Below, one piece after another: positions 50,574 through 61,833 of a stretch of 64,000 nt of DNA. A program made the position numbers and the translations under genes. The notes beneath the pieces were generated by a model. The model was not told the DNA's origin, searched no databases, and saw nothing but the letters and a program-made list of their open reading frames with translations. The stretch spans positions 68,766,891 through 68,830,890 of the forward strand of contig NC_134398.1 of assembly GCF_050003625.1 (NCBI RefSeq), written 5' to 3'. Position 1 is the stretch's first letter; the number at the start of each line of letters is the position of its first letter. This stretch comes from Haematobia irritans. Lineage: Eukaryota > Arthropoda > Insecta > Diptera > Muscidae.

Positions 50574-53500
50574 GGCTGCATGTGCTGCCTTAAAAGTTCT
50601 CCTGATGAAAGGGGACATAGACATAGTTCTTATTCAAGAACCATATGTTTATAGAAACAAAATATGTGAATTAAGTACTCCGGGGTTCAAACTATTGCAG
50701 TATACTGGTAATGATGTAATTCGAGCCTGTATAATTGCTAAAAACGAGCTTAACTTGTTTCTGCTTCCTTCAATGTGCAATGCAGACACTGTCGTTGCCA
50801 GTTTAGAAATGGCCAAATGCAAATATTGGGTATCTTCGGTCTATATGGGACATGATAGGGAGATGCCTCCATGTGCCGTTAAGACCTTAGTTGAGGAGTC
50901 ACTGAAAACAAAGACGAAACTCATTATGGTATGCGATGCGAATGCGCATCATATTATATTAGGAAGTAGTGATACTAATGCAAGGGGAGAGTCGCTAATA
51001 GAGTTTATTTTGCGTACTAATCTGATAGTTTGCAACAAGGGAGATGCCCCAACCTTTGTCAATAAAAACAGGCAAGAGGTTTTGGACATCACCTTGGCCT
51101 CGCAAGAACTGAATGAAATGATATCTGAGTGGCAGGTTTTATGTGAACACAGCTTCTCAGATCATCGCTACATCAGTTTCAAATTTGATGTTCATACCAC
51201 CAAGACCATATTTCCGCCAAATGTTAGGAAAACTGACTGGAATAGGTATAGGGAATCATTCAATATGATGATACCGGAAATACCAGAGACAAATATGAGC
51301 ACTGTGCAAGTTATCGAACACGCAGTGGAGAGGATTACTAAGGCCTTCAACATTTCTCTGAAAGCTGCATGCCCTAAAGGGAAGCCAAGGGGGAAAAATC
51401 GACCACCATGGTGGTCTACGGAGTTAGGTAATTGAGGAAATCGTGCAGGAAGCTCTTTAACAAAGCAAAGTCCACCAGAGCTCCTGTGGATTGGGACGCT
51501 TACAAGAAGAATCTGAGAGGATAGAAGCGAGAACTGAGAAAGGCTCAGCATAACTCTTGTAATGATTACTGCAGCAGCATTGAGAATACGTCCGAGGCTT
51601 CCAGACTACGGAAGGTGCTAGCATCCACGAGCTCCGCTCCAGGTTTCATTAAAACATCGGAGGGCAATTGGACAACGTCCAGTGAGGAGACGCTGGAGGT
51701 ACTATTGGACACACATTTTCCCGGAAATCAGACGGTTGAACCATGCACTGGCGATGCCACAGTGGCTCAGCGGTCGTTTCCTATCGAGAAAATTGTATCA
51801 GAATCTAGAATAAAATGGGCGTTAAATAGCTTTGGATCATTCAAATCCCCCGGACCTGATGGAATTACTCCGGCGGAGTTACAAGCGGTGGCTGACAGAA
51901 TTATCCCCTGGTTGTCGGCGATATATATAGGATGTATCAACTTAGCATATGTTCCACTAAAGTGGAGGGAATCAAAAGTCGTTTTCATACCTAATGCTTA
52001 GTACTAAGTTCGTTTCTGCGAAAAATTAATATCTTCATCTATCTCCGTAAATAGGGTCTCAAACGCAGGGATGTTAACTTATTTATGCGAAATAATATGC
52101 CTGCCTATTTTTTCGTGCGAAAAATCCAGGGTTGTTTAAATATGTGTTTAAAAATGCGCAAAACAAAGATTTCGCATTTATTCCGCGCTAACGTTTTTTA
52201 TATGGAGTATAACAGTTTTTCGTGCGAAAACGTGATCTTAGTACTAGGCTTAAAGCGGGAAAAGCCTCTCACTCGAATGCGAAGGATTTCCGACCAATCA
52301 GCTTATCATCATTCCTACTTAAGACTCTGGAGAGGATGATAGATATTTATCTTAGAACTAGCGTCGATTCAAGTTTGCTCTCGAAACGACAACATGCATA
52401 CTCGAAGGGCAGGTATACTGAGACCGCATTACATGAACTAGTCAGCTTTATTGAAAGCTCACTATCTGTCAAAGAATACACAATCGTGGCGTTTCTAGAC
52501 ATCGAAGGGGCGTTCAATAACGTCCATCCGAGCTCGATATTAAATGGACTGACAACTCTGAATGTTGATCCAGGTATACTTAGGCTGTTAGACGAACTTC
52601 TAAGGAAGAGACGCATTTCAGCCACACTAGGACGAGCAAACATACAAAGGTATGTGAACAGAGGCACTCCTCAAGGAGGAGTTCTATCACCTCTTCTTTG
52701 GAATGTTGCTATAAATGACCTTCTGGTTTCCCTAGAAAAAGAAAGGATACAAGTGGTGGCATACGCAGATGATGTGGCGCTAGCAGTCAGGGGAAAATTC
52801 CCATCAACAGTTAGAGATATTATACAGAGAGCCCTCCGGATGACTGAGAAATGGGCGAAAGATAATGGTCTTGGAGTAACTCCTGCAAAGACAGAACTAG
52901 TCATGTACTGCAAAGATCGCAAAACTCCCACGGTTAGACCCATTTCCTTAGGGGGTATTGAAATTCCCTTTAGGGAGTGTGCAAAATACCTTGGCGTTAT
53001 TTTGGACAGGAAGCTGAACTTTAAGCTTAGTATTGAAGAAAGGGCGAGGAAAGCAACTGTAGCTTTATACTCGTGCAAAAAGGCAATAGGGAAAAAGTGG
53101 GGACTAAAACCAAAAATTGTGCATTGGCTATACACGGCAGTGGTTAGATCTATAATGCTATATGGTGTTGTAGTCTGGTGGTCGGCACTTCACCAGCCGA
53201 CAAGTTTAGACAAAGTTCAGCGTATGACGTGCTTGTGTATCTCAGGTGCATTCAGCTAGACAGGAACAAACTCCCTTAATGTCATACTGCATCTATTGCC
53301 TTTAGACATTTTTGCCAATCAGTCAGCTGCAACAACGGCTGTGCGGTTGCGTGAGCTATCGCTGTGGTCGGAAAAAAGTTACGGTCACAGTTCGGTCCTC
53401 AAAATAATGCCAGATGTGCCTAACGTAGTGAATTACACTTTGGTGAGTCCACTTTTCGACAAAAAGTTTGAGACTCTAATTCCCAACAGTGAGGCGTGGT

Positions 53501-54381
53501 GTACACGGACCCCGGGGAATAAAAGATATATAGATTTCTACACTGATGGCTCCAAATTGGATGGCCAAGTGGGTTTCGGAGTATATTCTAAATATCTGGA
53601 ACTTCGAATAGCGAAAAGATTACCTGATCACTGTAGTGTTTTTCAGGCTGAAATATTAGCAATAAGAGAAGTGGTGAATTGGCTGAGAAGTAATGCCCCA
53701 AGCAATATTGGCATTAATATATACTCAGACAGTCAACCTGCAATAAAATCCTTGGGCTCTGTGTTCCTCAACTCGAAAACGGCCATCGACTGCCGCAAAT
53801 CTCTCAATGAGATGGCTGAGCAGCACAATATTCACCTAATATGGGTGCCTGGCCATAGGAACATACCGGGGAACTGTGAAGCAGATGAGCTAGCAAGGCT
53901 AGGAACTACCTTACATATTCCAGGGGAACTAGAATCTGTTGGTATGCCTCTGGCTACCTGCAAGCTCTTACTGCGTGAGAAGGCTGTCATGATGGCAAAT
54001 GTTCGATGGGAGAATTGTAAGGGTTGTAATGACACCAAGCAAATATGGCCCCATTTAAACTTAAACCGCACACTAGATATGCTAGTGTTCTCGAGACGCC
54101 AGATATCACTCCTGATATCTGCTATAACGGGTCGCTGCCTGATAGGCGATTTTGCAAAAACTATTGGTGCGAAGTATAATGACTATTGTATGAACTGTTA
54201 TGATGCGGAGGAAAAGGAATCAATAAAACACCTCTTGTGTGAGTGTCCTGCATTTTGTGTAAGGCGTAAGCAAATTTTAGGGGCATATAGCTTCAGATTA
54301 CTGGCGGACCTGGAAAACGTTATCTTAAGCAGTCTGCTAATGTTTGTGGAGCAATCTGGTTGGTTCAACAGAAGAAAATAA
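50545..54381 (+). pseudogene. LOA-like LINE ORF2 (endonuclease, RT, RNase H)
   Basis: Endonuclease: LQINLHHCKAA, VLIQEPYV, CDANAHH, VLDITLAS and SFSDHRYISF carry the catalytic set. A frameshift follows near 51430. The linker and first RT block (SFKSPGPDGITPAELQAV) run to 51998, then a mini-element interrupts. RT resumes at 52250 (NAKDFRPISLSSFLLKTLER), with AFLDIEGAFNNV, GTPQGGVLSPLLWN and VAYADDVAL intact, to a single TAG (53257-53259). In the same frame RNase H follows: YTDGSKLDG, AEILAI, YSDSQPAI, CEADELARLG, the full D-E-D-D set. The C-terminus has a CMNC...HLLCEC knuckle. About 1 frameshift and 1 nonsense codon: a fairly young dead copy. Confidence 0.88.
52001..52247. mobile_element. Mini-element in the LOA reverse transcriptase
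   Basis: 247 bp between two GCTTA copies (51996-52000 and 52248-52252). The ends carry TAGTACTAAG and its inverse near CTTAGTACTA, and the interior has several 'cgtgcgaaaa' words. On both sides the host protein is continuous (VVFIP before, KASHSNAKDFRP after). Non-coding. Confidence 0.78.
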
Positions 54382-54533
54382 TCGAGAAGGTTCAACGGTT
54401 AAAACTAGAAGTGCCCATATGTAATAGGTACTTTTAGTTAGTGTGGTATCACAATGGACTGAATAGTCTAAGTGAGCCTGAATCTTAATCGGGCTGCCAC
54501 TTTAACCTAACCTAACCTAACCTTTGGTTATTT

Positions 54534-54880
54534 GATCATTTGTGTATTTGAATTTGGCGTTTTTTATGGCTAGAACATAACTATTTCTTATTTCGTGATC
54601 TGATATTTTTTCTTTTTGATCAATATTTACTTTTATACGTTTAGAATTTGTTATTACATAATCGATAATATTTTTAGTTGTCCTTGTGATTCTTGTATAT
54701 TTCTTTACTATTTGCTTCAGACCATTATCTTGTATTGCACTCTGGAGTTTGTTCCTATAAAGCTATAGTTATCTAACATAATTTCATTATTTTCAATGTC
54801 TTCAGTCAAATGGGTTTCAGATAATATTAAAAAATCTGGGTATTTATTAATTAATCCTTGAGCGTTGGTATATTTGGTTG
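54534..54880 (-). pseudogene. LINE-C endonuclease fragment
   Basis: On the minus strand, DFLILSETHLTEDIENNEIM (endonuclease Glu block) is followed after an internal deletion by DYVITNSKRIKVN and KISDHEIRNS (the SDH block). The frame then runs up to the duplication TTTGGTTATTT and, across the inserted LINE, to the linker at 43644. This is the proof that both halves were once one element. Confidence 0.8.
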
Positions 54881-57060
54881 TTAATCGTTTAAACCAATTC
54901 TCTTTTTCTTAATATTAAGTTTGTTCAGGTACACAGGACAGTTTCTACGGTTATCATCTAGACCAAGATTCAATTTTTTATTCACTCGAATACAGTTGAT
55001 GCATTTTAGTATATGTTCGTTATTGCATTTAATACATTTAATACAAGTTTCTTGATTCTTGCATTCGTTAGATTTGTGATTAAATCCTTTACATTTAAAA
55101 CAACGTTTCACATCAGTCCCATCAAACACTCTGCACCTTTTCCATCCAATGTTGACTCTTTGCTCTTTTAGAATTTTCTCATATGTATCACAATCTGTTT
55201 TTATTTTAACGTTGTATGTAATTTTATTATTTCTCTTAGTTTAAAAAATATGCAAAATTTCAATTTCCTTCTCAGTTAACATTGTATTTTGTTTTAGCAA
55301 TTTTGTTTTTATTTCTTCCTTAGTATGTTTAAAAGTTATGTTAGTAATAATCATATGCAATCCTATTGGGTTGACAACCCTAACATCCTATTTTTCTCCC
55401 ATTTTATTCGCGATCACTGTTTTTATTTTGTTTCGTTCTTCTTCACTTTCACTACTGATTATCACCGTTCCATTGCTTCTATTTTCGACGCTTCTTATTC
55501 TTAACTCTACCGGATCAACCATCTTATTTAGAGCTTCTTTTGTTTGGATAACATTTTGTTTTTCTTTTGGTCTTACTATTACTGGCACTTGTTTTGTAAT
55601 TTCTGGCAACACTGTTTTCAACTTATCAGAATACAGCTGTTTGTTTTGTTTGACGTTTGCTTCTTTTATTGTTTTTCTTATATCTACACCCATTTTCTCA
55701 TTGTCTTCCCGCACTCTCTCACAAAGCTCTTTGTTGGTATTCTTAACTTCATTTAAACTTTCACGCAGCTTATTTATTTCTATAATGTTATTATCTGGAC
55801 TTCTTTGCACATTTTCTAACACTCTCATTCTCTCTTCATATCTACTCTCAATTGCTCCTAATAACAGTTTCATTTCCATTTCATTATGTTGAAGTGCCCT
55901 CTCAAATTCGTCTTTGTATTCCATCAAATTTTGTTTGTTTTTCTTTACATCAGAATATACTTTTTCTGGCGCCATATCAAGGTTATGCACATAATTGAGA
56001 CAATCATCACACGTATATCTTATAAAGTTATTTGCATCTAAATGCCGGTACTCCGTTTGTTGGTGCGAAAAAAGTTCCCCTCAATCATTGTTTCGCGTTG
56101 AAAAATGATAGTGTTGACAATATATTTTGAAGGAAAAAAATTGCCATTTTGGAACTTTTTCGCGTTTATTTCATCGAAATGTATTGACAACATCGCAAAA
56201 TGTCACGAAATGATTACATATACATAGGCAACTAGTGGCTCGATTTACACACACACGCATACATAATAATTAAATTGAAAAAGAAGAAGCAGAAGTAATT
56301 TTACAAATAACTTTGGATCTAACAAAAATTAATTTTACAATGCTGCATTTTATTTTTTGGAACATAGCAATTAATTCTTGTGATTCCATTCATTGCTACC
56401 CCGGTACTATACATGTTCGTTGAAGTGCTCCTTTTGTTAACATTTTGTTTTATGTTTATTATCCCGATGTTCAGTACAAATGAAACGATTGTAAAACATA
56501 ATTCACCAAATAAAGCTTTTATTTTGTTAACATTTGTGTTTAAATTCCATGTTTTATACATTATTTATGTTCTACAATATAGTAGCGAGCGGCTAGATGT
56601 TGGTTGCTAGTTTATTACGGAAATACAACTCCATGGTATACTTTGTTTTATCAATCGATCAGATTACATTTTTAAATAATAATCCGATCCACTTTTGCAT
56701 TATAAATTCACAAAAATCAGTTTAATAAATAAATTATTTCTTAATTCACATTGCAAATAGCGCCATGTTATGAAAATACTGACTGATCGATTTACGTCAG
56801 TTTTTCAAGTCGAAAAAAAACAAAGTATCACATATGTAAAAAATTTCGCTAGTTTTTCGCATTTTTTGGTTTTGTATGGTGTTTCAACGCGAAAACCGAA
56901 CAGAGTACCGGCCTTAATATTCTCAAATTGGATTGATCCAATCCACAACATTTCAATGTTGGATGAAATCCCTTTTTACAAATTCCTGCACATTTAACAC
57001 TGGTTTCGCTTACATCTGCTGCATTCGAACATTGCAATCCTTTACAAAATATTGTTTTTA
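54881..57060 (-). pseudogene. LINE-C ORF1: PHD-like finger, coiled coil, CCHC knuckles
   Basis: Reading from 57060 down: a PHD-like finger starts (CAGICKKGFHPTLKCCGL), is split by the element at 56042-56914, and completes (YTCDDCLNYVHNLD). A 200-codon frame (55388-55990) then encodes a long charged coiled coil (KLRESLNEVKNTNKELCERV) and an EELRIRSVENR/IISSESEEERN block like an RRM. After one stop (55388-55390) it continues to CFKCKGFNHKSNEC, a perfect CX2CX4HX4C knuckle, plus a second Cys-rich knuckle near 55010-55070. Likely role by family: RNA-binding ORF1 protein. The PHD finger suggests chromatin recognition, which is inference. Confidence 0.75.
56042..56914. mobile_element. AGGCCGGTACTC element, 873 bp, copy 2
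   Basis: It is a reverse-complement relative of 27303-28205, with a G to T change in the left end (ATGCCGG). TAA flanks at 56039-56041 and 56915-56917. Joining the flanks restores the PHD reading frame (LRIL then DANNF), which fixes the insertion as a clean 3-bp-duplication event. The frames at 56319, 56380 and 56770 are shadows. Confidence 0.88.
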
Positions 57061-57249
57061 GAAACGAAAATTAATTCTTTTGAATGAAAACTTCACTTTT
57101 ATCTAAAAGATATAATTCTTAGAATTATGCTTAGTATAGTCCTGTCTATTTTAAGCACTTGGTTATTCGTTTCATTAATTGTTTGTTTAGCACGGTAAGA
57201 AAATATGTCTACTACGTTTGACGTTTTCTCACTATAATTAACAGCATTT
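57061..57249. other. Junction sequence, no feature
   Basis: About 190 bp between the LINE-C ORF1 relic and the gypsy relic. No recognisable motif. Confidence 0.4.
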
Positions 57250-58058
57250 CAATACCGGTGCACTCACAAGAGCATCTTTCAATTGTTGACACGCAGACAA
57301 ATCTTCATCAATTATCTTAAATGTTGTATTCTTCGTCAACGGTCTCGCAATAATCGCATAGCCAAGGGATTAACAATAATCGTACAGTCACCAATAAATC
57401 TTCGGAAATATGTCGTTAGTCCAAGAAATCGATCTACGGCTTCCGATAAGTCGGTACTGGAAAATTTTTAACAGAAATAATCTTATCCTCATCAGGCCTT
57501 ATAAAACTATTCTCTATGACATATCCCAAAAAATGCATTGTCGTTATCAATTCTAACTTCTGAACACCTTCTAATTCTGCAAATCTTCTTGCCTTGGCTG
57601 GAATAATATCGTTCATGTACACTATAATCGTACCATATTCAACTAAATCTTTTTAACACAGCAGGAGAATTTGTAATGCCAAATGGGACATACAGAAATT
57701 AGTATTGCCGATTATGCGTTATAAACGATGTGTACATTCGAGACGATTCCTCCATAGGTACGTGGAAAAACTCCATTCACTAATCCAACGTCTTGGTACT
57801 TTGTAACTTGTGAAGTACATCGTGAGTTAAAGGCATTGAGAATAGATCTCGTATTATCTTCTCTTTCAATTTTCGATAGTTGCAGTCGATTTGAAACAAA
57901 TACCACTGAGGAAGCATATTCTGATCTGCTCGGTACTATGATCCCTTCATCGAACCATTGCCTTACTTGTTTGTCAACGATTTCCTGATCGGCAATCGAC
58001 ATTCTTCTTGCGGGTTGGTAAATTGGTGCATAGTGTTGTAAAATCAATTTCGTCTTCA
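57250..58058 (-). pseudogene. Ty3/gypsy pol relic (RT region, deleted)
   Basis: Minus strand: PIYQPARRMSIADQEIVDKQ with VRQWFDEGIIVPSRSEYASS (57712-58059) is the start of a Ty3/gypsy RT. A large deletion removes the middle. YMNDIIPAK (57434-57622) replaces the expected Y-x-DD box, followed by MHFLGYVIENSFIRPDEDKI, and a decayed FLGLTTYFRRFI connection to about 57260. Family differs from the element at 59044. Its left end could once have joined the RNase H scrap found at 38785. Confidence 0.78.
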
Positions 58059-58814
58059 TGAAAAATTATTTTTTTTTGTGTTGTAATCCAGGATGTTTTT
58101 CTCGAATTTGTACATTTAATTGATCCAAAAGGTTGCAATAGTACTCTCAATTTATTGTTTTACTTTTTTGCTGATAGTCAATCAATAAAATACCTTTGAA
58201 GTCCCAAAAAACTGTTGCCCTAACCTTACCAGCCGATTGAATTGTTTTTGCTTTCTTTGGGCACTTTCTCCAACTTCAGTCCATTGTTTGGATTGTTCTT
58301 TTGTCTCTGGAGTATAGTGGTGGATCCATGTCTCATCAACAGTTATGAAACGACGCTTAAAATCCATTTTAATTCGCTTAAAACGATCCAAACAAGCTTC
58401 AGAAATGTTCATTCTTATGCGTTTTTGATCGACTGTTAACAAATGCGGCACTCATCTTGCAGAAAGCTTTTTCATCTGTAGTTCTTCATGCAAAATTATA
58501 TGGACTCGATCATTTGAGATGCCCATGATATTAGCAATATCACGCACTTTTATTCCTCGATCATTTAATACCATATCATGCACTTTGGCTACAATTTATG
58601 TTGTTGTTGCTGTTTTTGGACGTCCACTACGTGGTTCATCTGCAATGCTTGTACGACCACGTTTGAATTCAGCAACCCAATTTTTTACTGTTGCATATGA
58701 AGGAGCACTTTCACCTAACACATTTCTTGTCCCGATAAATCTTTTTTATGTAAATATTTAATGACAGCACGCATTTCTATGAAGGAGTTGCCAGATCGAA
58801 ACAAAATTGAACAT
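58059..58814 (-). pseudogene. Mariner DD34D transposase, N-terminal two thirds
   Basis: Minus strand from 58790: MRAVIKYLHKK, NWVAEFKRGRTSIADEPRSG (near 58660), a VHDMVLNDRGIKVRDIANIM helix-turn-helix, then RRFITVDETWIHHYTPETK (58182-58451) with the first catalytic Asp. It is cut at HKK/IIFH near 58060, where the gypsy relic begins, so the second and third Asp are gone. Several stops. It complements the C-terminal copy at 39620-40343. The right end is the 'gatctggcaactcc' TIR region, into which the LTR at 58815 was placed. Confidence 0.83.
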
Positions 58815-58978
58815 TGTTATGTGAAAGAGTTGTGTTTTAATTTAAGTCAAATTCACATGTTTTTATACTATGTATGGTAGATTTGTAGGGTTACACATAT
58901 TAGAATTAAATGTATTTACATAAATAAGGTATGAACGTAATGTGAATGCTTATAAGTATACACTTAACATATACAACA
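58815..58978 (-). mobile_element. Candidate 3' LTR of the Ty3/gypsy element, with purine tract
   Basis: On the minus strand a purine tract GCAAAGGGAGA (58989-58979) is followed by TGTTGTATATG; 164 bp later the sequence CATAACA meets the mariner TIR. TGTT...AACA ends and a purine tract just before are the signature of an LTR start. At 164 bp it is short for a Ty3/gypsy LTR. The partner LTR lies outside the window, so this is unverified. Confidence 0.6.
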
Positions 58979-59043
58979 TCTCCCTTTGCAACATAAAATT
59001 AATACATCTATATTTAATAAATACAGTGTTATGTATATCAAAA

Positions 59044-61833
59044 TTACAAATTGAGTCTATCAGGTTCTTTAACAATTCTGCCACTTCGAGTAATATAATT
59101 TTCAACATTTTGTTCCTCAGATAAATTATTTTGTATAGACCTTTCTGTTTCCTGTATATTCGTTGTGTTTTCGTAATTATCAGAATTTATATCATTCTCA
59201 ATATTAGCATAATTTAAACTACTCTGAGTTGATTTTCTTATATGATCATGACTTCTTCTAAATTTAGAGCCATTTTGATATAATATAATATATGACCTTG
59301 GTTCCTTGCAAATTTCTGCAACTTTTCCCGGATACCAATGACTTTGAGGATTCTTTTTGAACATTACCTTGTCACCCTCATGCATTGGTTTTAAGGATTT
59401 TGATTTAGCATTATACCTTTCTGTCACTTTCCTCATATTTGACTGTATCTTATCAGTATATTCAGTTTTATTTATCAATTTAGAATCAAAATTGTTGGCA
59501 ACAGAAGGAATTTTAGTACGCAAAGTTCTAGACATTAACAGTTCAGATGGACTTGGTAAATCACCCTTCGGAGTTGTTCTATAATGCAACAATGCCACAT
59601 ATGGATCAGATTTGCTCTCTACCGATTTCATTGGAAGTTTTTTCATAGTCTGCACCATACGTTCCGCTAGACCATTGGATCTGGGTAAATATGGACTAGA
59701 TGTCCGAAGATCAATTCCCCAGTCTTGACAAAATGTCCCAAATTCCTTAGAATTAAATGGCGGACCATTATCTGAAATAAAAATTGTAGGAATACCGTGT
59801 CTCGCAAATATCGACTTTAATTTAATAATTAAATTGGCACTACTGTAACCAGATGAAAGAATATCTATTTCAACAAATTTCGAAAAGTAATCAACCACAA
59901 GTAAATATGTTTTGCTTTGAAACTCAAAAAGATCACACCCTACTTTGTACCAAGGAATATGGATTACATCATGAGGCATTAACTCAGGTCTACTATTAGA
60001 GTTTTGATACTTAGCACAAATCTCACAATTCAATGCCAAATCCTCAATATCTTTATAGATGTTAAGCCAGTAAACAAATTGACGAGCAAGATTCTGACAT
60101 CTTAATATCCCCATGTGACCCTCGTGAATTTTATCTAAAACACCCCGTCTCAAAGTTTTCGGTATCAATATTTGACTATTTTTCAGCAATACATCATCCA
60201 AAATCGTTATATCATCCCTAATCTTAAAATAAGGCTTTACATCATCCTCAAGTTTACTACGACAATCAGGCCAACCATTACGTGTGTATCCTGCAATCTT
60301 CATAAAAGTGTCATCCTTCTTACTATGCTCCCCAATGGAATAAACATCAACAAAAGGAATTTCCAAATGCGAAGAAATAAAATTGCAGTGAATATTGACC
60401 TCGCTATCAATTTCAGATAATGCTTTATCCTCCAAGGGAGCTCTCGACAGTGTATATTGCACGGATAAACTATAACTCTGCAAACACAACATAAAACGCT
60501 GTAGTCGTGGTGGAATTCTATATAAAGGCTTATCGAATAGAGTTACCAAAGGCTTGTGATCTGTTTCCACAGTCACATTGGAACCATAAATATACTGATG
60601 AAATTTTCTGCATCCAAATAATATAGCAAAAAGCTCCTTCTCAATCTGAGCATAATTTTTTTGAGATTCCGTTAACGAACCTGACGCATACGCTATAGGC
60701 TGACCCTCATGCAAAATTGTGGCACCAACAGCAAATCTAGAGGCATCTACCGATAAAATCAATCTTTTACTCTTATCGAAATATGTAAGCACAGGAGCCT
60801 CTGTTATTTCCCTTTTCAAATTTCTGAACTCATTCTCATGTACAGCCGACCAATGCCACTGAACATCATTCTTTAACAATTCCCTTAAGTTATGATTCTT
60901 CTCCGACAAATTTTTGATAAATGGACCCAAATAATTAACCATGCCTAAAAATCTCTGCATCTCCTTTACATTATGTGGTCTTGGTATATCCAGAACTGCC
61001 CTCACTTTCTCATTATCCGGACTCACTCCCGTCCTATCAAAAATATGACCTAAAAATTTTATTTCAGTCCTTAAAAATTTGCACTTAGATTCGTTAAACT
61101 TCAAACCTACTTCTCTAGCCCTTTGAAAAACCGCCTCTAATGTTCTGTCATGCTCCTCTATAGTCGATGAATAGATCAAAAAATCATCTATGTATATTAT
61201 CAAATTGGGAATATCCCCAAATAGTTTCATCATTTCAGCATGAAATATCTCCGGCGCAGCATTAATGCCAAGTGGCAATCTTAAAAACCGATAACGTCCA
61301 AAAGGTGTATTGAATGTGCACAATTTAGATGACCCATCATCCAACGGAATCATCCAAAAACCATTTTTAGCATCCAGAGCTGTAAAATACCTAGAACCTA
61401 CCAACTTTGCCTTACAGTCTTCAATATTTGGAAAAGGATAATGGGGCCTCAAAATGGCCTTATTCAAATGCCTTGGGTCCAAGCAAATCCTCATACTACC
61501 ATTTGGTTTCGCAACCAACACAATGGAATTCACCCATTCTGTTGGTTCACTCACTGGCATGATGACATTAATTTTCATCATTCTCCCTAATTCTTTTCGT
61601 AAACTTTCATATAGCTTAAATGGAATTTTACGAGGTGGTTCAATCACCGGTTCAATATTGTCTCTTATCTTAAAACTGCATTTATTTTGCAAAAGACCAA
61701 GGCCATGTAAAACATCAGAATATTTTTCAATAGTTTTATTAATTGAAATGCTATTAATTTCTTTAACTAAATTCATTTTGACTGCCATTTCAATACCTAT
61801 AATATTTTTACATTCCATATTCACAATAAACAA
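59044..61833 (-). CDS. pol: Ty3/gypsy pol: RT, RNase H, integrase (929-codon open frame)
   Basis: Reverse transcriptase: RICLDPRHLNKAI, YFTALDAKNGFW, and YIDDFLIYSS (catalytic YIDD at residues 214-217). RNase H: SVDASRFAVGA (Asp 363), the Glu in KNYAQIEKEL, and ETDHKPL (Asp 425). The usual tether end is shortened (YTLSRAPLEDK). Integrase: zinc finger His570, His573, Cys603, Cys606; core Asp634 (GCDLF), Asp688 (SDNGPPF), Glu724 (GLAER), spacing DD35E. Then a GPY/F-like end (SHWYPGKVAEICKEPRSY). The sequence resembles the Mag lineage. The first residues follow the inserted element at 61831-63735; in the intact element the frame would continue from the protease at 63719. No envelope gene is seen between pol and the LTR. 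All catalytic residues look intact. Confidence 0.92.
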   Translation of the reverse strand: MFIVNMECKNIIGIEMAVKMNLVKEINSISINKTIEKYSDVLHGLGLLQNKCSFKIRDNIEPVIEPPRKIPFKLYESLRKELGRMMKINVIMPVSEPTEWVNSIVLVAKPNGSMRICLDPRHLNKAILRPHYPFPNIEDCKAKLVGSRYFTALDAKNGFWMIPLDDGSSKLCTFNTPFGRYRFLRLPLGINAAPEIFHAEMMKLFGDIPNLIIYIDDFLIYSSTIEEHDRTLEAVFQRAREVGLKFNESKCKFLRTEIKFLGHIFDRTGVSPDNEKVRAVLDIPRPHNVKEMQRFLGMVNYLGPFIKNLSEKNHNLRELLKNDVQWHWSAVHENEFRNLKREITEAPVLTYFDKSKRLILSVDASRFAVGATILHEGQPIAYASGSLTESQKNYAQIEKELFAILFGCRKFHQYIYGSNVTVETDHKPLVTLFDKPLYRIPPRLQRFMLCLQSYSLSVQYTLSRAPLEDKALSEIDSEVNIHCNFISSHLEIPFVDVYSIGEHSKKDDTFMKIAGYTRNGWPDCRSKLEDDVKPYFKIRDDITILDDVLLKNSQILIPKTLRRGVLDKIHEGHMGILRCQNLARQFVYWLNIYKDIEDLALNCEICAKYQNSNSRPELMPHDVIHIPWYKVGCDLFEFQSKTYLLVVDYFSKFVEIDILSSGYSSANLIIKLKSIFARHGIPTIFISDNGPPFNSKEFGTFCQDWGIDLRTSSPYLPRSNGLAERMVQTMKKLPMKSVESKSDPYVALLHYRTTPKGDLPSPSELLMSRTLRTKIPSVANNFDSKLINKTEYTDKIQSNMRKVTERYNAKSKSLKPMHEGDKVMFKKNPQSHWYPGKVAEICKEPRSYIILYQNGSKFRRSHDHIRKSTQSSLNYANIENDINSDNYENTTNIQETERSIQNNLSEEQNVENYITRSGRIVKEPDRLNL

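Larger units (their letters stand above)
43656..54522 (+). mobile_element. LOA-like LINE (RNase H-bearing), near complete, interrupted
   Basis: It is flanked by a perfect 11-bp duplication TTTGGTTATTT (43645-43655 and 54523-54533). Without the inserted LINE (44228-49892) and mini-element (52001-52247) it is about 4.9 kb, with ORF1, endonuclease, reverse transcriptase, RNase H and a C-terminal CCHC. The 3' end is a short run of TAACC units (54503-54522), as in some Drosophila LOA-clade elements. It lies inside LINE-C in the opposite orientation. Confidence 0.9.

Noticed and set aside
59044..61833. Retrovirus (errantivirus) provirus with envelope
   Set aside because: Only about 65 bp separate the pol stop from the purine tract, so there is no room for an envelope gene.
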